Below, in pieces: positions 1 through 12,198 of a DNA stretch of 64,000 nt (its first letter is position 1; each line of letters begins with the position of its first letter). The notes below the pieces were generated by a model, which was given only the letters and a program-made list of their open reading frames with translations, searched no databases and had not been told where the DNA came from. The translations under genes and the position numbers were made by a program. This stretch comes from Hamadaea flava (GTDB taxonomy: Bacteria > Actinomycetota > Actinomycetes > Mycobacteriales > Micromonosporaceae): assembly GCF_024172085.1 (NCBI RefSeq), contig NZ_JAMZDZ010000001.1, forward strand, positions 682,001 to 746,000. The letters are read 5' to 3'.

Positions 1-1100
1 CAGAGGAAGCGACGGGACGTCTCCAGTTTGTTGCGGTGGATCAGCCACAAACCCCACAGCCCGAGCAGGAGGACCAGCGAGGCCGCGTACGCCATCACCC
101 GCATCGACCAGTACTGAATGAACACGTTCGGCACATAGTTGCCTGGGCCGTACTGCTGCTGATACTGGGCGTTGACCTCGTTGAGCCCGATGACCTGGCC
201 GTTCCAGGTGTTGGTGGCCAGCAGCGACAGCAGGTGCGGGATCGCGATGATCTTGGTGGGGTTCTGGTCGTTGTTGCCGCCGCCGATCTGGAATGCCGAG
301 AACGAGCACGGCTGGCAGGTCTCCCATTGCGCCTCGGCGGCCGCGATCTTCATGGGCTGATACTTCGCCTCGACGACGCCCAGTTCACTGCCGACGAACA
401 TGGCCAGGAACATCGTCGGGACGAGGACCGCCAGGGACAGCTTCGCCGAGCGGGCGAAGACTTCCACATGGGACTTCTTGCGCAGGTGCCAAGCCGACAC
501 GGCGAGCATGACGACCGCCGCGGTCGCGAGCGCGGCGAGCAGCACGTGGGCGTACCCCCAGAGGAAGACCGGGTTGGTCATCACCGCCCAGATGTCGTTG
601 AGCTGGGGCCGGCCGGTGGTGGGATTGGTCTGGTAGCCGACCGGGTGTTGCATCCAGGAGTTCGCGGCCATGATGAAGGCGGCCGACCCTGCGGCGCCGA
701 GGGCGACCAGCCAGATCGTCGCGAGGTGCAGGCGGCGCGGCAGCTTGTCCCAGCCGAAGATCCAGACGCCGAGGAAGGTCGCCTCGAGGAAGAAGGCGGC
801 CAGTCCCTCCATGGCCAGCGGAGCGCCGAAGACGTCGCCGACCAGCCGGGAGTAGGCCGACCAGTTCATGCCGAACTGGAACTCCTGGACCAGCCCGGTG
901 ACCACGCCGACGGCGACGTTGATGATCAGCAGCGTCCCGAAGAACTTCGTCAGCCGCAGGTACGCCGCCTCACCCTTCCGGTGCCACACGGTTTGCAGCA
1001 CGGCGGTCAGAAACGCGAGTCCGATCGTCACCGGCACGAACAGGAAGTGGTAGATCGACGTCATCGCGAACTGCACTCGCGCGAGATCTACGTTCGACAT
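1..1100 (-). CDS. cydA: Cytochrome bd ubiquinol oxidase subunit I (3' end outside window)
   Basis: Reading the complement from the ATG at 1100 gives about 366 residues with no stop before the window edge. The N-terminus (MSNVDLARVQFAMTSIYHFL) is the classic CydA start, with the His near residue 18 that ligates a haem. It continues with hydrophobic helices and the conserved stretch ending AMEGLAAFFLE that carries membrane Glu residues of the haem b595/d region. Subunit I of the quinol:O2 oxidoreductase works in the cytoplasmic membrane at low oxygen. Family members are about 450-520 residues, so the last helices and the GRQPW region lie outside. It is divergent from the small membrane gene at 1172. 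The NADH dehydrogenase at 1915 could supply quinol (inference). Confidence 0.93.
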   Translation of the reverse strand, partial: MSNVDLARVQFAMTSIYHFLFVPVTIGLAFLTAVLQTVWHRKGEAAYLRLTKFFGTLLIINVAVGVVTGLVQEFQFGMNWSAYSRLVGDVFGAPLAMEGLAAFFLEATFLGVWIFGWDKLPRRLHLATIWLVALGAAGSAAFIMAANSWMQHPVGYQTNPTTGRPQLNDIWAVMTNPVFLWGYAHVLLAALATAAVVMLAVSAWHLRKKSHVEVFARSAKLSLAVLVPTMFLAMFVGSELGVVEAKYQPMKIAAAEAQWETCQPCSFSAFQIGGGNNDQNPTKIIAIPHLLSLLATNTWNGQVIGLNEVNAQYQQQYGPGNYVPNVFIQYWSMRVMAYAASLVLLLGLWGLWLIHRNKLETSRRFL

Positions 1101-1171
1101 CGGCTCAGTATGATGGACTAAGCGGACTTAAAGGTTGAATTGGATGAAGACTCGCGAAAGGGTCCGGCAGG

Positions 1172-1822
1172 ATGTCCCGCAATCCCGGCGACGCACGCAA
1201 CGGCGGCATGCTCCCGCCGCCCGTCAAATACCACCCCGCCGTGGAGGACGATCTGCTGACCGGATTCCGCCACCCCGACGGACGCCCCGGCGAACTGCGC
1301 GGATTCTTCGCCACGACCATCGCCGTCTCGCTGGTGGTCTGGGATCTGGCGTTCTCGCTCGGGGCGTACCACACGGTCTTCTACTACCGGCTGTTGCAGA
1401 TCTTCGTGGTCTGCGCGGTCCTTCTGCTCGGCGCGGTGGTTCTACGCAGACACCTGACCGTGCGGCGGTGGATGCTGACAATCCTCGCGGTTCCGGTCAT
1501 CTGGGTCGCCTGGCGTCTGATCGTCCCGATCGGCGGACACTGGCACACCGCCTATCACATCATCGATTCCGTGCTGATCGGGCTCGTCCTCGTGACACTG
1601 CCGATCACGATGTGGGTAGTGGCGCGCATCGTCGCGCCGGAGTACTTCGAGCTGTCGACGCTGCGCCTGCGCCTGGCCAGCGCCGGCATCGTGGTCGTGG
1701 TGGCCATCGCGGGCGTGCTCACGGGTCAGTTCAACAATCATGTCGTCACCTGCCAGGACTTCGTCGTCGCCGGTGACGACACCCCGGCCAACTGTCTCAA
1801 CAGCTCGGAAAGACCCAAGTAG
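1172..1822 (+). CDS. Hypothetical multi-pass membrane protein
   Basis: A 216-residue protein with about five hydrophobic segments (near residues 47-67, 75-93, 100-120, 128-153 and 165-185) and a hydrophilic N-terminus of about 40 residues. The C-terminal tail has two Cys (CQDF and NCLN) that may face outside. I do not recognise a named family. It is divergent from cydA with 71 bases between the starts, and precedes the NADH dehydrogenase gene by 92 bases, so a link to respiration is possible but only positional. The ATG at 1172 is chosen because a purine-rich GGCAGG lies just upstream; the overlapping frame from 1135 is Arg-rich and looks like a shadow. Confidence 0.7.
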   Translation: MSRNPGDARNGGMLPPPVKYHPAVEDDLLTGFRHPDGRPGELRGFFATTIAVSLVVWDLAFSLGAYHTVFYYRLLQIFVVCAVLLLGAVVLRRHLTVRRWMLTILAVPVIWVAWRLIVPIGGHWHTAYHIIDSVLIGLVLVTLPITMWVVARIVAPEYFELSTLRLRLASAGIVVVVAIAGVLTGQFNNHVVTCQDFVVAGDDTPANCLNSSERPK

Positions 1823-1914
1823 GAGAGACTTTCTCCTTTCGCGCCGCCGACCCCGTCCACCCCGGCAGAATTGCCGGGTGGGCTAAGGCCCCCGACACAC
1901 ATCACGGGGATCTC

Positions 1915-3213
1915 ATGGACGCGAAAACCACCAAGGTGGCGATCGTCGGCGGCGGATTCGCCGGAGTCGCCTGCGCCAAGCGCTTAGCCGGTGAGCCCGG
2001 CATCAACGTGGAACTGTTCGATCGCGCCGGATACCACCAGTTTCAGCCCTTGCTGTATCAGGTGGCCACGGCCGAACTGACCTTCGAGGACATCCGGTTC
2101 GATCTCGCCCGTCTCTTCCACGGCAAAGACGCCGTGCGGGTACGCAGGGCGGAGGTCGTCGGCGTCGATCCGGACGCGATGACGCTTTCGCTCGACGGTG
2201 GCGAAACGGTCGCGGCCGACTACATCGTGCTGGCCGCCGGTGCCCGCCCGAACTTCTTCCATACGCCCGGCGCCGCCGAGCACGCCTTCCCGCTCTACAG
2301 CGTCGAGGACGCCCGCCACGTACGCGGCCGGATCGTCCAGCTGTTCGACGACGTGTCCGCCAAACCGGAGCTGATCGAGGACGGCGCGCTGACGTTCGTC
2401 ATCGTCGGCGGCGGGCCGACCGGCGTCGAGACGGCCGGAGCGCTGTCGGAGCTCGTGCACGACGTGATGCCGCACGTGTATCCGGACGTTCCGCCCGGGG
2501 CTGCTCAGGTCATCCTGGTGGATCTCGGGCACAGCCTCCTGTCGGGCTTCTCGGACGAGGCCGGCTCCTATGCGGCGCGCCAACTACAGCGCCGTGGGGT
2601 GAAGCTGCGCCTGGGCGTACCAGTGAAACAAGTCGACGCCGATCAGGTGGAGCTGGGCGACGGGACGGTCCTCAAGACGCGTCTGGTCGTGTGGGGCGGC
2701 GGCGAGCAGGCCGCCGAGATCGCCGGCGCGGCTGGGCTGGCGCAAGGCCGCGGCGGGCGGATCGACGTGGAGCCGGACCTCACGGTGCCCGGACACCCGA
2801 AGGTCTTCGCACTGGGCGATCTGGCCAACATCCCGTACGGCGACGAGGTCCTGCCGCAGCTCGGCAGCGTCGCGCAGCAGGCGGGCCGCTGGGCCGGCGA
2901 GAACATCCTGCTGCTGACGAAGGGGCAACCGGCCCGGCCGTTCCATTACCGCGACAAGGGAATCATGGCGATGATCGGTCGCAAGGCGGCGGTCGCCGAG
3001 ATGGGCGCGCACCGGCACGAGATCCAGGGACGCGTCGCCTTCGCCGCCTGGCTCGGCGTGCACGCCGAACTCCTGGGCAACATCGGCGCCGAGCTGAAGG
3101 CCTTCCTCGCCTGGGCCGAGGACTTCTACGTCCGCCCGCACCACCGGACGGCGTCGCTGCTGGAGCCGTCGCGCATCGACATGCCGCGCATCGACTGGAA
3201 TCAGAAGGGCTGA
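1915..3213 (+). CDS. ndh: Type II NADH dehydrogenase (NDH-2), FAD-dependent
   Basis: 432 residues with the two-dinucleotide-binding-domain layout of NDH-2. The FAD Rossmann motif VAIVGGGFAG is at residues 8-17, a second motif VIVGGGPTGVE at about 162-172 binds NAD(H), and a late GDLAN segment contacts FAD. The tail contains the amphipathic region ending FYVRPHHRTASLLEP, as in membrane-associated members. It would oxidise NADH and reduce quinone without pumping protons. The start ATG follows a GGGGAT purine stretch. The downstream zwf begins three bases after the stop, suggesting one transcript. Rubredoxin/NAD reductase-like paralogues share the fold, so NDH-2 is the best rather than the only assignment. 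Confidence 0.85.
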   Translation: MDAKTTKVAIVGGGFAGVACAKRLAGEPGINVELFDRAGYHQFQPLLYQVATAELTFEDIRFDLARLFHGKDAVRVRRAEVVGVDPDAMTLSLDGGETVAADYIVLAAGARPNFFHTPGAAEHAFPLYSVEDARHVRGRIVQLFDDVSAKPELIEDGALTFVIVGGGPTGVETAGALSELVHDVMPHVYPDVPPGAAQVILVDLGHSLLSGFSDEAGSYAARQLQRRGVKLRLGVPVKQVDADQVELGDGTVLKTRLVVWGGGEQAAEIAGAAGLAQGRGGRIDVEPDLTVPGHPKVFALGDLANIPYGDEVLPQLGSVAQQAGRWAGENILLLTKGQPARPFHYRDKGIMAMIGRKAAVAEMGAHRHEIQGRVAFAAWLGVHAELLGNIGAELKAFLAWAEDFYVRPHHRTASLLEPSRIDMPRIDWNQKG

Positions 3214-3216
3214 GCT

Positions 3217-4613
3217 ATGGGCAACGCCGAGGTCTTCGTCATCTTCGGCATCACCGGCGACCTGGCCAAGGTGATGACTTTCCATTCCTTGTACCGCCTG
3301 GAGGCGCGGGGCCTGCTCGACTGCCCCATCGTCGGCGTCGCCGTCGACGACTGGACCCAACAGGACCTGCGCGACCACGCCCGCGCGGCGATCGAAGGGC
3401 AGGACGTGGCCGGCGGCGGCGAGAAGATCGACGAGGAGGTGTTCGACCGCCTCCTCGGCCGGATGTCCTACCAGGCCGGTGACTTCTCCCAGCCGGACAC
3501 CTACGCGCACATCGCCAAGGCCGTCGGCGAAGCGCGTACGCCGGTGTACTACCTGGAGACCCCGCCGTCGCTGTTCGGCATGGTGATCCAGAACCTGGCC
3601 AAGGCCGACATCATCCGCGACGGTCGGGTGGTCGTGGAGAAGCCGTTCGGCCATGACCTCGCCTCCGCCAAGCAGCTCGCCGCCGAACTGCACCAGTGGG
3701 TCCCGGAGCCGCAGCTGTACCGCATCGACCACTTCCTCGGCAAGATGGGCATGGAGGAGCTGATCTTCCTCCGGTTCGCCAACTCGCTGTTCGAACCGGT
3801 GTGGAGCCGCAACTTCGTCGAGTGCGTGCAGATCACCATGGCCGAGGACTTCGGCGTCGCCGATCGCGGCCACTTCTACGATCCGGTCGGCGCGTTGCGC
3901 GACGTGGTGGTCAACCACCTGATGCAGCTGCTGTCGGCGGGCGCGATGGACGCGCCGGCCGGCCGCGACCCCGACACGCTCAAGAACGCACAGACGGCGC
4001 TGTGGAAAGCCGTCGTCACCGCCGATCCGGCGCACTACGTCCGCGGCCAGTACGACGGCTACCAGTCCGTCAAGGGCGTCGCACCGGGTTCCAGCACCGA
4101 GACGTATGCCGCTCTGCGGCTCGACATCGACAACTGGCGGTGGTCCGGGGTTCCGTTCTTCCTGCGTACGGGCAAGAGCCTCGCGCTGACGCAGACGGAG
4201 TTCCGGATCGTGTTCAAGCGGCCGCCCAAGCTCGGCCTGGACCTGCCGATCGACCATTCGCCCGAAGCCGACCAGCTGGTCGTCAAGCTCGACCCGACCA
4301 CCGGTGTGCGGTTCCGGTTCCAGGGCCGGCGAGGCGACGCGTCCGGACCGCAGCCGGTCACCGCCGACGTCGAGTTCAGCCAGCAGGGCGGCGAGGGCCC
4401 GACGCCCTACGAAGTCCTCCTGCACGCGGCGATGGTGGGCGACAGCACCCGGTTCACCCGGCAGGACGGCGTCGAGGAGACGTGGCGGATCATGCAGCCG
4501 CTGCTCGACGCCCCACCGCCCGTCCACCCGTACGCCCCGGGAAGCATGGGCCCGGACGCGGCGGATCGACTCGTCGCCGACTTCGGCGGCTGGCACACAC
4601 CGTGGGGTGCGAA

Positions 4614-4617
<4 letters not shown>
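3217..4617 (+). CDS. zwf: Glucose-6-phosphate dehydrogenase
   Basis: 466 residues. The N-terminal nucleotide-binding motif FGITGDLAK is at about residues 9-17, and the signature RIDHFLGK at 169-176 carries the substrate-binding His and Lys. Further conserved blocks follow, including YDPVGALRDVVVNHLMQLL. The enzyme makes 6-phosphogluconolactone and NAD(P)H at the entry to the pentose phosphate pathway. It is slightly shorter than typical 490-510 residue enzymes, and MGMEELIFLRFAN replaces the usual VQNLLxLRFAN, suggesting a divergent paralogue rather than the housekeeping copy (inference). The stop overlaps the next start as ATGA (4614-4617), so translation with the GH15 gene is coupled. Confidence 0.92.
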
Positions 4618-6580
<1,963 letters not shown>

Positions 6581-6584
<4 letters not shown>

Positions 6585-8158
6585 ACATCTATGACGTCAT
6601 CATCGTGGGCAGCGGCGCCGGCGGCGGCACGCTCGCCGCGAAACTCGCGCCGTCGGGTAAGAAGATCCTGCTGTTGGAACGCGGCTCCTGGCTGCCTCGC
6701 GAACCCGATAACTGGGACGACGCCGCGGTGTTCGTCGACAACCGCTACATCTCGCCCGACACCTGGTACGACCACAAGGGCAAAGCCTTCCAGCCGCAGG
6801 TGCACTACTACGTCGGCGGTGCGACGAAGCTCTACGGCGCGGCCCTGTATCGCCTGCGCGAGAAGGACTTCGGCATCGTGCAGCATCACGACGGGATCTC
6901 GCCGGCGTGGCCGATCAGCTATGCCGACATGGAGCCGTACTACACCGCCGCCGAGCAGATGTACCAGGTGCACGGCAGCCGGGGCGAGGATCCGACCGAA
7001 CCACCCGCCAGCGCTCCGTACGCCTTCCCGCCCGTCGCGCACGAGCCGCGGATCCAGCAGCTGGCCGACGACCTGGCCGCCGCCGGGCTGCATCCGTTCC
7101 ACGCGCCCTGCGGCGTCCGACTGACCGAGTCGAATCGGCCGTACAGCGTCTGCGTCAAATGCGACAGCTGCGACGGGTTCCCTTGTCCGCTGCATGCCAA
7201 GTCCGACGCCGAGGTGTTCGGCGTACGCCCGGCGCTGACGCAGCCGAATGTGGAGATGCTGACCAACGCCGAGGCCGTACGCCTGGAGACGGACCCGAGC
7301 GGCCGGACGGTGACGACCGTGATCGTGGAGCACGAGGGTCAGGAAGAGCGCTACCAGGGTCACATCGTCGTCGTCGCGTGCGGCGCGGCCAACACGGCGA
7401 AGCTGCTGTTGCGCTCGGTCACTGACAAGCATCCCAATGGTCTGGCCAACGGGTCGGACCAAGTCGGCCGCAACTACATGTATCACGACAGCCAGGCGGT
7501 GCTGGCGCTGTCGCGGGAGCCCAACCCGACGGTCTTCCAGAAGACGCTGGGAGTCAACGACTTCTACTTCTCGGGTCCCGGTTTCGACTTCCCGATGGGC
7601 AACATCCAGATGATCGGCAAGTCGCGGCCGGCCATGTATCGGGGCGAGAAGCCGTTGGAGACCAAGTTCGCGCCCAAGTTCAGCCTCAACGACGTCGCCA
7701 ACCACGCCGTGGACTTCTGGCTGTCGACCGAGGACCTGCCGATGCCGGACAACCGGGTGACGCTCACCTCCGACGGGCAGGTGAAGCTGACGTACCAGCC
7801 GTCGAACAGCACCGCCGCCGACCGGCTCTACCACCAGCTCAAGTCGATGCTCAAGCACCTCGGCATGCATGAGGACCATCTCGCGCACCGGTTCGCGTAC
7901 ATGAAGACCGACATCCCGATCGCCGGGGTGGCGCACCAGGCCGGCACCTGCCGGTTCGGCAACGACCCGGAGACGTCGGTGCTCGACGCCGATTGCAAGG
8001 CGCATGAGCTGGACAACCTGTACGTCGTGGACACCAGCTTCTTCCCGAGCATCGGCGCGGTGAACCCGGCGCTGACGGCGATGGCCAACGCGCTGCGCGT
8101 CGGAGACCACCTGCTGGCCCGCATGGGCGTGTCGGCGGCGACGGCCACCGCCGCGTAG
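6581..8158 (+). CDS. GMC-family FAD oxidoreductase
   Basis: 525 residues from a GTG overlapping the GH15 stop. The FAD Rossmann motif GSGAGGGTLA lies at about 9-18, followed by an ERGSW segment. A Cys-rich insertion, VCVKCDSCDGFPC near residues 189-201, is unusual compared with fungal GMC oxidases but occurs in bacterial members. The C-terminal domain carries the catalytic pair, His near 452 (AHQAGTCRFGN) and Asn near 495 (GAVNPALTAMANALR). GMC enzymes oxidise primary alcohols or sugar C1/C2 positions. Coupling with zwf and GH15 suggests a sugar or polyol substrate; the electron acceptor is unknown. No signal peptide is visible. Confidence 0.88.
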
Positions 8159-8192
8159 ACGAACCGCCGGCGCGAGTCGCGAGGGGCCCGAC

Positions 8193-9923
8193 GTGACGAC
8201 CGATCAAGTCCTGCTCGGCGTGGCTCTGATCCTCGTCCTCGCGGTCGGGTCGCAGATCCTCGCGTCCCGGGTGCACATTCCGGCGCTCATCGTCCTGCTG
8301 CCGAGCGGCTTCGTGGCCGGCGCCCTGACCGACGTCGTCAATCCACAGAAGCTGCTCGGCAGCGCGTATCAGCCGCTGGTGTCGCTCGCGGTGGCAGTGA
8401 TCCTCTACGACGCCGGCCGCGCCCTGTCCTTGAGCCGGTTACAGGGCCACAAACGGCGGGTGGTCCGGCGGCTGCTGATCATCGGCGTGCCACTCACCGG
8501 GGCGTGTGGCGCGCTGCTGACCGCGTGGCTGCTGGGCATGTCCAGCCAGGCCGCGCTGATGATCGGCGCGATCCTCGTGGTGAGCGGGCCGACCGTCGTC
8601 GGCCCGCTGCTGAACCACGTACGCCCGGCCGACCGGCTCCAGCACATCCTGGCCTGGGAGGGCTCGCTAGTCGATCCGATCGGCGGCATCCTCGGCGCGC
8701 TGGTGTTCCACGGTGTCGTCGCGGGCCGTGAGGACCGGGTGATCGCGGGCCTGGCCCACTTCAGCGCCAGTCTCCTGCTCGGCCTGCTCGGCGCGGCCGT
8801 CGGCACCGGCCTGCTGTGGCTGGCGCTGAACCGGCTGCGGCTCGGCGAGACCCTGGGCACCTTGGCGCAGCTGGCTGTCGTCATCGGCGTCGCCGCCGTC
8901 TGCGACGCCATCCGCGACGACAGCGGCCTGTTCGCGGCCGTCGTCATGGGCCTGGCCCTGGCCAACATCAAAGCGTTCGACATCTCCGGCCGCCAGCCGT
9001 TCTTCGAGACCCTCGTCCAACTCATCATCGGCGTGCTGTTCGTCGCGATCTCCGCGACCGTCACCCCGGCATCGCTTCGCGGGCTGGTGCTGCCGGTCCT
9101 CGGCGTCACCGCTGGGCTCGTGCTGGTGGTTCGGCCGCTGGTGGCGTACCTGTCGACCCTGCGCACGGACGTGCCCACCCGGCAACGGGCCTTCATCGGC
9201 TGGATGGCGCCCCGAGGCATCGTCGCGGCCGCCACCGCCGCCACGTTCGGGCCGTCGCTGGTCAGTCAGGGATTCGCCGGTGCCGACAAGATCCTTCCCG
9301 CGACCTTCCTCGTCATCGTCATGACCGTCACCCTCTACGGGCTCACCGCCGCCCCCGCCGCCCGCCTCCTGAAAGTCATCCGGACCGCCCAGAGCCGTCC
9401 CCTGCTCGTCGGCGGCCAAGCCTGGGTCCTCGACCTGGCCCGCACGCTGCGCCACCTCGGGCTGGAGGTCGTGCTGTGGGCAGGCCGCCACACCGAACGG
9501 CAGGCCATCCGCGACGCCGACCTCGAACTGGCCCCCGGCGAGCTGCTCTCCGACGTCAACGACCCGGCCGCGCAGATCGAGGGCGTCACGGCCGTCCTGC
9601 TCCTCACCGACGAGGACGATTTCAACAACCTCGCGGCCACCCTGCTCCAAGGCTCCGTCGAGGGCCCGGTCTACCGGCTCGCTCCCGCTCAAGACACCGA
9701 AGCAGTGTCCGCGGGCGGCGGGCCCGCGCTGTTCGGTCCCGGCCTCACCCGCGACAGCATCATCCAGCGGTACGCACAAGGCCAGCGCATCACCGTCGAC
9801 GCCACAGCCGGCGAACCGCTGTTCCGCGTACGCCAAGACGGCAGTCTTCACCCGGTGACGCACGACGGCGTACCGGAGGCGCAGCCGGGCGACACCGTCA
9901 TCCTGCTCGCCGACCCCGCCTGA
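8193..9923 (+). CDS. Cation:proton antiporter (CPA-type) with C-terminal Rossmann domain
   Basis: 576 residues starting at a GTG preceded by GAGGGG. About 12 hydrophobic segments occupy residues 5-400, with the CPA-family SGPTVVGPLL stretch near 130 and the EGSLVDPIG segment near 155 where transported-ion carboxylates usually sit. Residues from about 405 form a TrkA-N/RCK-like Rossmann region (LLVGGQAWVLDLARTLRHL) and a basic-acidic tail, typical of nucleotide- or ion-gated Na+ or K+/H+ antiporters. It follows the GMC gene by 34 bases and probably shares its transcript. Ion specificity cannot be read from sequence. Confidence 0.85.
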   Translation: MTTDQVLLGVALILVLAVGSQILASRVHIPALIVLLPSGFVAGALTDVVNPQKLLGSAYQPLVSLAVAVILYDAGRALSLSRLQGHKRRVVRRLLIIGVPLTGACGALLTAWLLGMSSQAALMIGAILVVSGPTVVGPLLNHVRPADRLQHILAWEGSLVDPIGGILGALVFHGVVAGREDRVIAGLAHFSASLLLGLLGAAVGTGLLWLALNRLRLGETLGTLAQLAVVIGVAAVCDAIRDDSGLFAAVVMGLALANIKAFDISGRQPFFETLVQLIIGVLFVAISATVTPASLRGLVLPVLGVTAGLVLVVRPLVAYLSTLRTDVPTRQRAFIGWMAPRGIVAAATAATFGPSLVSQGFAGADKILPATFLVIVMTVTLYGLTAAPAARLLKVIRTAQSRPLLVGGQAWVLDLARTLRHLGLEVVLWAGRHTERQAIRDADLELAPGELLSDVNDPAAQIEGVTAVLLLTDEDDFNNLAATLLQGSVEGPVYRLAPAQDTEAVSAGGGPALFGPGLTRDSIIQRYAQGQRITVDATAGEPLFRVRQDGSLHPVTHDGVPEAQPGDTVILLADPA

Positions 9924-9935
9924 CATGATCACGGC

Positions 9936-10148
9936 GTGACCACGGTCGACTGGCCGAGCCTGTCCATCGGGATCGCCAACCCCGACTTCGCCGGCGCCCG
10001 CCAGACCTTCGCCGCCGAGCCCAACGCCTTCTCGCCGGTCTTGTCGATGCGAGCCTGGATCAACCCAGCCTCCGAGCCCGACGTGAAGTTCGTGGCGCGC
10101 GAATCGATCCCCGACGAGGAACCCGAGGCGGAAACCGTCTCAGGTTAG
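9936..10148 (+). CDS. Small hypothetical protein
   Basis: A 70-residue frame starting at GTG (MTTVDWPSLSIGIANPDFAG) thirteen bases after the antiporter stop and ending in an acidic tail. GC-rich third positions support coding, but the ribosome-binding site is weak and I recognise no family. No membrane segment or signal peptide is seen. It could be a short accessory protein of the preceding transcript or a chance frame. Confidence 0.4.
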   Translation: MTTVDWPSLSIGIANPDFAGARQTFAAEPNAFSPVLSMRAWINPASEPDVKFVARESIPDEEPEAETVSG

Positions 10149-10298
10149 GGGTCGCGTCGGTGGCGTACCCGCGTTAACCGCGCCCGGCCGGGCGGTGACC
10201 GGGCGATGACGGATCGAGGCCGAGGTCGCGGGCCCTTTGATCGCTCGTTAGGGTGCGATAGCGCTCTCAGCGCGAAGATCGACAAGGAAAGGCGCGCA

Positions 10299-12089
10299 AT
10301 GCAGACTCCCCCCACTGGCACGTCCCGGCGCCAGGTTCTCGCCGCCGCCGCGGCGGTCGCCGCGGCCCCCCTCGTCGGCGCGGCCCCCGCGTACGCCGAT
10401 TCGTCGAAGACCAAGAGCTGGGACCTCACCCTGCTCGGCACGTCGGACCTCCACGGCAACGTCTACAACTGGGACTACTACAAGGACAAGGAATACGACG
10501 ACAGCGCGCACAACGACGTCGGCGTAGCGAAGCTGGCCACGCTGGTCAACCAGATCCGGGCCGAGCGGCGGGGCAAGGCCACGCTGGTGCTCGACGCCGG
10601 CGACACGATCCAGGGCACCCCGCTGGCGACGTTCTACGCCAAGCAGGAGCCGATCACCACCACGGGTGAGACGCATCCGATGGCCCGGTCGATGAACATC
10701 ATCGACTACGACGCCGTCACGCTGGGCAACCACGAGTTCAACTACGGCCTGCCGCTGCTGGACCTGTGGATCCGCCAGCTCGGCTTCCCCGCGCTCGCGG
10801 CCAACGCCGTCGACGCCGCCACCGGCCAGCCGGCGTTCCTGCCGTACGTGATCAAGAAAGTCGATCTCGGCAAGGGCGCGCCGACGCTGCGGGTCGGCAT
10901 CCTCGGCCTGACCAACCCGGGTGTGGCCATCTGGGACCGGGGCAACGTCGAGGGCAAACTCGTCTTCAAGGACATGGTCGCGACCGCCCTGAAGTGGGTG
11001 CCGATCATGCGGGCGCGCGGCGCCGACATCGTCCTGGTCTCCGCGCACGGCGGCGACAGCGGCACCTCCAGCTACGGCCCGGAGCTGCCGAACGAGAACC
11101 CGGCCGCGCTGATCGCTCAGCAGGTGCCCGGCATCGACGCGATCCTGTTCGGCCATGCGCATAACGAGGTCGTGCAGCGCTTCGTCACCAACGACATCAG
11201 CGGCGAGCAGGTCCTGCTGTCCGAGCCGTCGAAGTGGGGCCAGCGGCTCACCCGGATGGACTTCACGCTGAGCCGCGACCAGGGCGAGTGGCGCATCACG
11301 AGCAAGCAGTCCACCATGCTCAACACCAACACGGTCGTCGAGGACCCCGCGGTGCTCGCCGCGGTACGCGCCCAGCACAACAAGACCGTCGCGTACGTGA
11401 ACCAGGTAGTGGCCCGGTCGGTGGTCGAGTTGTCGGCGGCTGAGTCCCGGTACAAGGACACCGCGATCCTGGACTACATCAACAAGGTCCAGACCGACAC
11501 GGTCGCGACGGCTCTGGCGAGCACCCAGTACGCCACCCTGCCGGTGCTGTCGATCGCGGCCCCCTTCAGCCGGACCGCGGTCTTCCCGGCCGGCGACGTG
11601 AAGATCAAGGACGTCGCCGGGCTCTACATCTACGACAACACCCTGGAAGCCGTGCTGATCAGCGGCGCCGAGGTGCGGGCGTACCTGGAGTACTCGGCGA
11701 AATACTTCCGCACGCTCGCTGTCGGCGCGGCGGTCGACCCGGAGACGATCAACGAGTCGACCGTGCCGGACTACAACTACGACACCCTGTCCGGCGTCGA
11801 CTACGACATCGACATCAGCAAGCCGGTCGGGCAGCGCATCACCAAGCTGACCCACGGGGGCACCGACACCCCGGTGGCCGACGGCGACCAGTTCGTCATC
11901 GCGGTGAACAACTACCGGCGCAGCGGCGGCGGCAACTTCCCCGGCGTCGTGAAGACCCAGGTCTACAACGAGCAGCAGGAGATCCGCCAGCTGCTCATCG
12001 ACTGGGCGCAGGCCAAGGGCGCCATCGACCCGGCCGACTTCTTCACGCCGAACTGGCGGCTGGTGCGCGAAGGCGTACCGGTCTTCTGA
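10299..12089 (+). CDS. Tat-exported 2',3'-cyclic-nucleotide phosphodiesterase/3'-nucleotidase-like protein (CpdB/UshA family)
   Basis: 596 residues from the ATG at 10299, placed by AAGGAAAGG seven bases upstream; the longer frame from 10206 lacks a ribosome site. A twin-arginine signal (TSRRQVLAAAAAV) ends near AYADS. The metallophosphatase motifs are in order: SDLHGN (about 49), DAGDTIQGTPLA, LGNHEFNYG (near 146), SAHGGD and FGHAH (near 285). The C-terminal 5'-nucleotidase domain ends with VNNYRRSGGGNFPG, the substrate-binding NNYR-type motif, and YNYDTLSGVDYDID resembles CpdB. The role is to scavenge phosphate and nucleosides outside the cell. UshA-type 5'-nucleotidase is the main alternative. 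Confidence 0.88.
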   Translation: MQTPPTGTSRRQVLAAAAAVAAAPLVGAAPAYADSSKTKSWDLTLLGTSDLHGNVYNWDYYKDKEYDDSAHNDVGVAKLATLVNQIRAERRGKATLVLDAGDTIQGTPLATFYAKQEPITTTGETHPMARSMNIIDYDAVTLGNHEFNYGLPLLDLWIRQLGFPALAANAVDAATGQPAFLPYVIKKVDLGKGAPTLRVGILGLTNPGVAIWDRGNVEGKLVFKDMVATALKWVPIMRARGADIVLVSAHGGDSGTSSYGPELPNENPAALIAQQVPGIDAILFGHAHNEVVQRFVTNDISGEQVLLSEPSKWGQRLTRMDFTLSRDQGEWRITSKQSTMLNTNTVVEDPAVLAAVRAQHNKTVAYVNQVVARSVVELSAAESRYKDTAILDYINKVQTDTVATALASTQYATLPVLSIAAPFSRTAVFPAGDVKIKDVAGLYIYDNTLEAVLISGAEVRAYLEYSAKYFRTLAVGAAVDPETINESTVPDYNYDTLSGVDYDIDISKPVGQRITKLTHGGTDTPVADGDQFVIAVNNYRRSGGGNFPGVVKTQVYNEQQEIRQLLIDWAQAKGAIDPADFFTPNWRLVREGVPVF

Positions 12090-12104
12090 TCAGACCTATG
12101 TGGG

Positions 12105-12131
12105 GGCCGGGCGTTCGACGAGCGCCCGGCC
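12105..12131 (+). terminator. Stem-loop terminator after the nucleotidase gene
   Basis: Perfect nine-base arms GGCCGGGCG and CGCCCGGCC are separated by nine bases, starting 15 bases after the nucleotidase stop. There is no T-run, which is usual for GC-rich actinobacterial terminators. Confidence 0.6.
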
Positions 12132-12198
12132 ACCGCGTGAAGCTCTCGGTTGGCGAGCGCATCCGCCCTCGGCTGCAAGATCCTCGTAGACTCTGGTG

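Noticed and set aside
36-1121. 361-residue plus-strand frame at the left end
   Set aside because: It is the antisense of cydA; the complement encodes a clear CydA protein and this frame is Arg/Gln-rich with no family.
2584-4596. 670-residue minus-strand frame
   Set aside because: Antisense shadow of NDH-2 and zwf, which have strong motifs.
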